This document shows, piece after piece, positions 11,896 to 13,181 of a stretch of DNA of 13,181 nucleotides. The stretch's first letter is position 1. Every line of letters begins with the position of its first letter. A model generated the notes under the pieces. That model was not told where the DNA came from. It searched no databases and was given only the letters and a program-made list of their open reading frames with translations. The DNA is from Patescibacteria group bacterium (lineage in GTDB: Bacteria > Patescibacteriota > Patescibacteriia > WFTA01 > S139-112), in contig WFTA01000006.1 of NCBI GenBank assembly GCA_015485715.1, positions 1 to 13,181 of the forward strand, given 5' to 3'. Both the position numbers and the translations under genes were made by a program.

Positions 11896-13181
11896 GTGTT
11901 TTGATATTAATCTATATCATTTTGTTTGCTTTTTTGTCTTACAGACATTCTGAATGGGCTGTATATCTGATTATTTTGTTTTTTCCTGCTTATCTTCTGC
12001 GATTTTATTTTTTAATACCTTGGACAGTGTTGGAGGTATCTATACTTGTTTTGTTTTTTATCTGGGCATTTAAAAAAGTTAAGTTTTCTCATTCAAAAGG
12101 CATATCTTCTGTTACTGATTTATACTTCAATTTGGAGATGAAGACTAAAGACGTCCTTCTGCCCATGTTCTTGTTTCTATTTACTGCAACTATAAGTATG
12201 TTTGTATCCAGTGATTTAAGGTCTGCAGCAGGAATATGGAAGGCTTACTTTATAGAGCCATTTCTGTTTTTTATGGTATTTATAGATGTTATAGATACTA
12301 AAGAAAAACTCAGGAATACATTATTTGCAGCTGTTTTATCTATTGCTTTGCCTGGGATATTTGCCTTGTATCAGAAAATAACAGGTAATTTTATATTCAA
12401 TCCTTTTTGGCAGAAGGAAGAAACCAGAAGGGTAGTATCTGTATATGGTTATCCTAATGCAATTGCTCTTTATTTTGTTCCTGTAATATCAGTTGGATTT
12501 ATTTTGCTTAGCACGTTCTGGAAAAAGTGGAGCAGGTTTATACCCGTTTTGGCAATAATAATTATAGGAATTTTATCTGTGGTTTTTGCCAGATCAAAAG
12601 GAGGTTTCTTGGCGTTGATTGCAGGTCTGATAGTATTTATTATTGTGTATAGATGGTCTTTTATCAAAAGGCATATTTATAAAGCAGTGATAGTATTGGC
12701 AATTATAGTTATATCTGTAGGTGTTTTGGGATATAGTATGGGTGTATTTGATACATTTAAGACTGTTGCAGGAGGAGGATCTTGGGAGGTACGTTGGTTG
12801 ATATGGAGTGAGACTGTGCAGATGCTTAAAGATAGACTTTTGCTGGGTGCAGGACTGTCAGGATTTCAGACTGCTTTAACTCCTTACCACACAAAAGAGT
12901 ATATAGAGATATTTCTGTACCCTCATAATATATTTTTAAATTTTTGGAGTGAAACAGGGCTTGCAGGTCTGGTATCTTTTGTTTGGATTGTATTTGTTTT
13001 AGTTAAAAAATTATTGTCTTTTATTGATAGGGAAAGAGTGTATGTTGCCGGTTTTTTAGCTTATTTTACAGTAATATTAGTTCATGGTATGGTTGATGTA
13101 CCGTATTTTAAGAATGATTTGTCAGTATTTTTCTGGTATATTGCAGCTTGCATTGTGGTGCTGGATTATTTACAATATAAG
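11892..13181 (+). CDS. O-antigen ligase/polymerase-like membrane protein (WaaL/Wzy type), 3'-truncated by the window
   Basis: The frame stays open for 430 codons to the window end. Many hydrophobic segments alternate with short loops, as in O-antigen ligases and Wzy polymerases. Family landmarks are YGYPNA (185-190), ARSKGG (233-238, with the conserved Arg), EVRWLIWSET starting near 299, the large periplasmic loop ending FLYPHNIFLNFW (H345 region) and HGMVDVPYFKNDLSVFFW (from 398). It should join lipid-linked glycans to an acceptor or polymerise them on the outer face of the membrane; which of the two cannot be said. The start ATG 11892 overlaps the flippase stop by ATGA, and AAGGA at 11883-11887 is one of the few plausible ribosome sites in the window. 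The frame is unbroken; only the C-terminus is missing. Confidence 0.9.
   Translation, partial: MSVLILIYIILFAFLSYRHSEWAVYLIILFFPAYLLRFYFLIPWTVLEVSILVLFFIWAFKKVKFSHSKGISSVTDLYFNLEMKTKDVLLPMFLFLFTATISMFVSSDLRSAAGIWKAYFIEPFLFFMVFIDVIDTKEKLRNTLFAAVLSIALPGIFALYQKITGNFIFNPFWQKEETRRVVSVYGYPNAIALYFVPVISVGFILLSTFWKKWSRFIPVLAIIIIGILSVVFARSKGGFLALIAGLIVFIIVYRWSFIKRHIYKAVIVLAIIVISVGVLGYSMGVFDTFKTVAGGGSWEVRWLIWSETVQMLKDRLLLGAGLSGFQTALTPYHTKEYIEIFLYPHNIFLNFWSETGLAGLVSFVWIVFVLVKKLLSFIDRERVYVAGFLAYFTVILVHGMVDVPYFKNDLSVFFWYIAACIVVLDYLQYK

Noticed and set aside
1..13181. CRISPR array or alternative genetic code (UGA sense)
   Set aside because: No regularly spaced repeats were seen. UGA serves as the flippase stop in a clean ATGA overlap, and Trp uses TGG, so the standard code fits.

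Overview
The window is AT-rich bacterial DNA with densely packed genes. Most start codons have no clear Shine-Dalgarno sequence, and promoters are often of the extended -10 type (TGnTATAAT). The standard genetic code fits: TAA, TAG and TGA all act as stops and Trp is TGG. The DUF6922/AbiEii pair, the small two-helix protein with a PH-like tail, a flippase/O-antigen-ligase pair, two tRNAs with uncommon anticodons, and TTCGAAATCC-type intergenic repeats together suggest a Patescibacteria (CPR) genome. That assignment is inference, since no phylogenetic marker such as rRNA is present.

Left part (1-5095, + strand). The window opens with the last codons of an IS transposase and a possible IS end. 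An M20 metallodipeptidase follows. A 335-bp gap then holds a well-supported small structured RNA with its own promoter and terminator; I could not assign it to a known family. Next come the CCA-adding enzyme, with its own promoter, and a compact mercury module: an ArsR/SmtB-type repressor with palindromes over its start, 7 bp upstream of a mercuric reductase core (merA).

Middle part (5096-6305). A perfect-arm hairpin and a 41-bp fragment matching the 3' end of a nucleotidyltransferase gene lie upstream of a complete two-gene cassette: a DUF6922 protein overlapping an AbiEii-type nucleotidyltransferase, probably an antitoxin/toxin pair. The cassette is bracketed by the 41-bp direct repeat.

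Minus-strand operon (6306-9312). A CaCA-type cation exchanger gene is followed after 1 bp by recG. A divergent + strand gene encodes a small membrane protein (about 9427-9912).

Right part (9913-13181, + strand). tRNA-Arg(GCG), a long imperfect palindrome (MITE-like), and tRNA-Ile(UAU) are followed 1 bp later by a polysaccharide flippase. The flippase overlaps, by ATGA, an O-antigen ligase/polymerase-like gene cut by the window end. Neither tRNA gene encodes CCA, so both need the CCA-adding enzyme found in the same window. The most unusual items are the unassigned structured RNA, the two tRNAs whose anticodons bypass TadA and TilS, the tRNA/flippase junction that would give a leaderless mRNA, and the repeat-bracketed toxin cassette with a relic copy.
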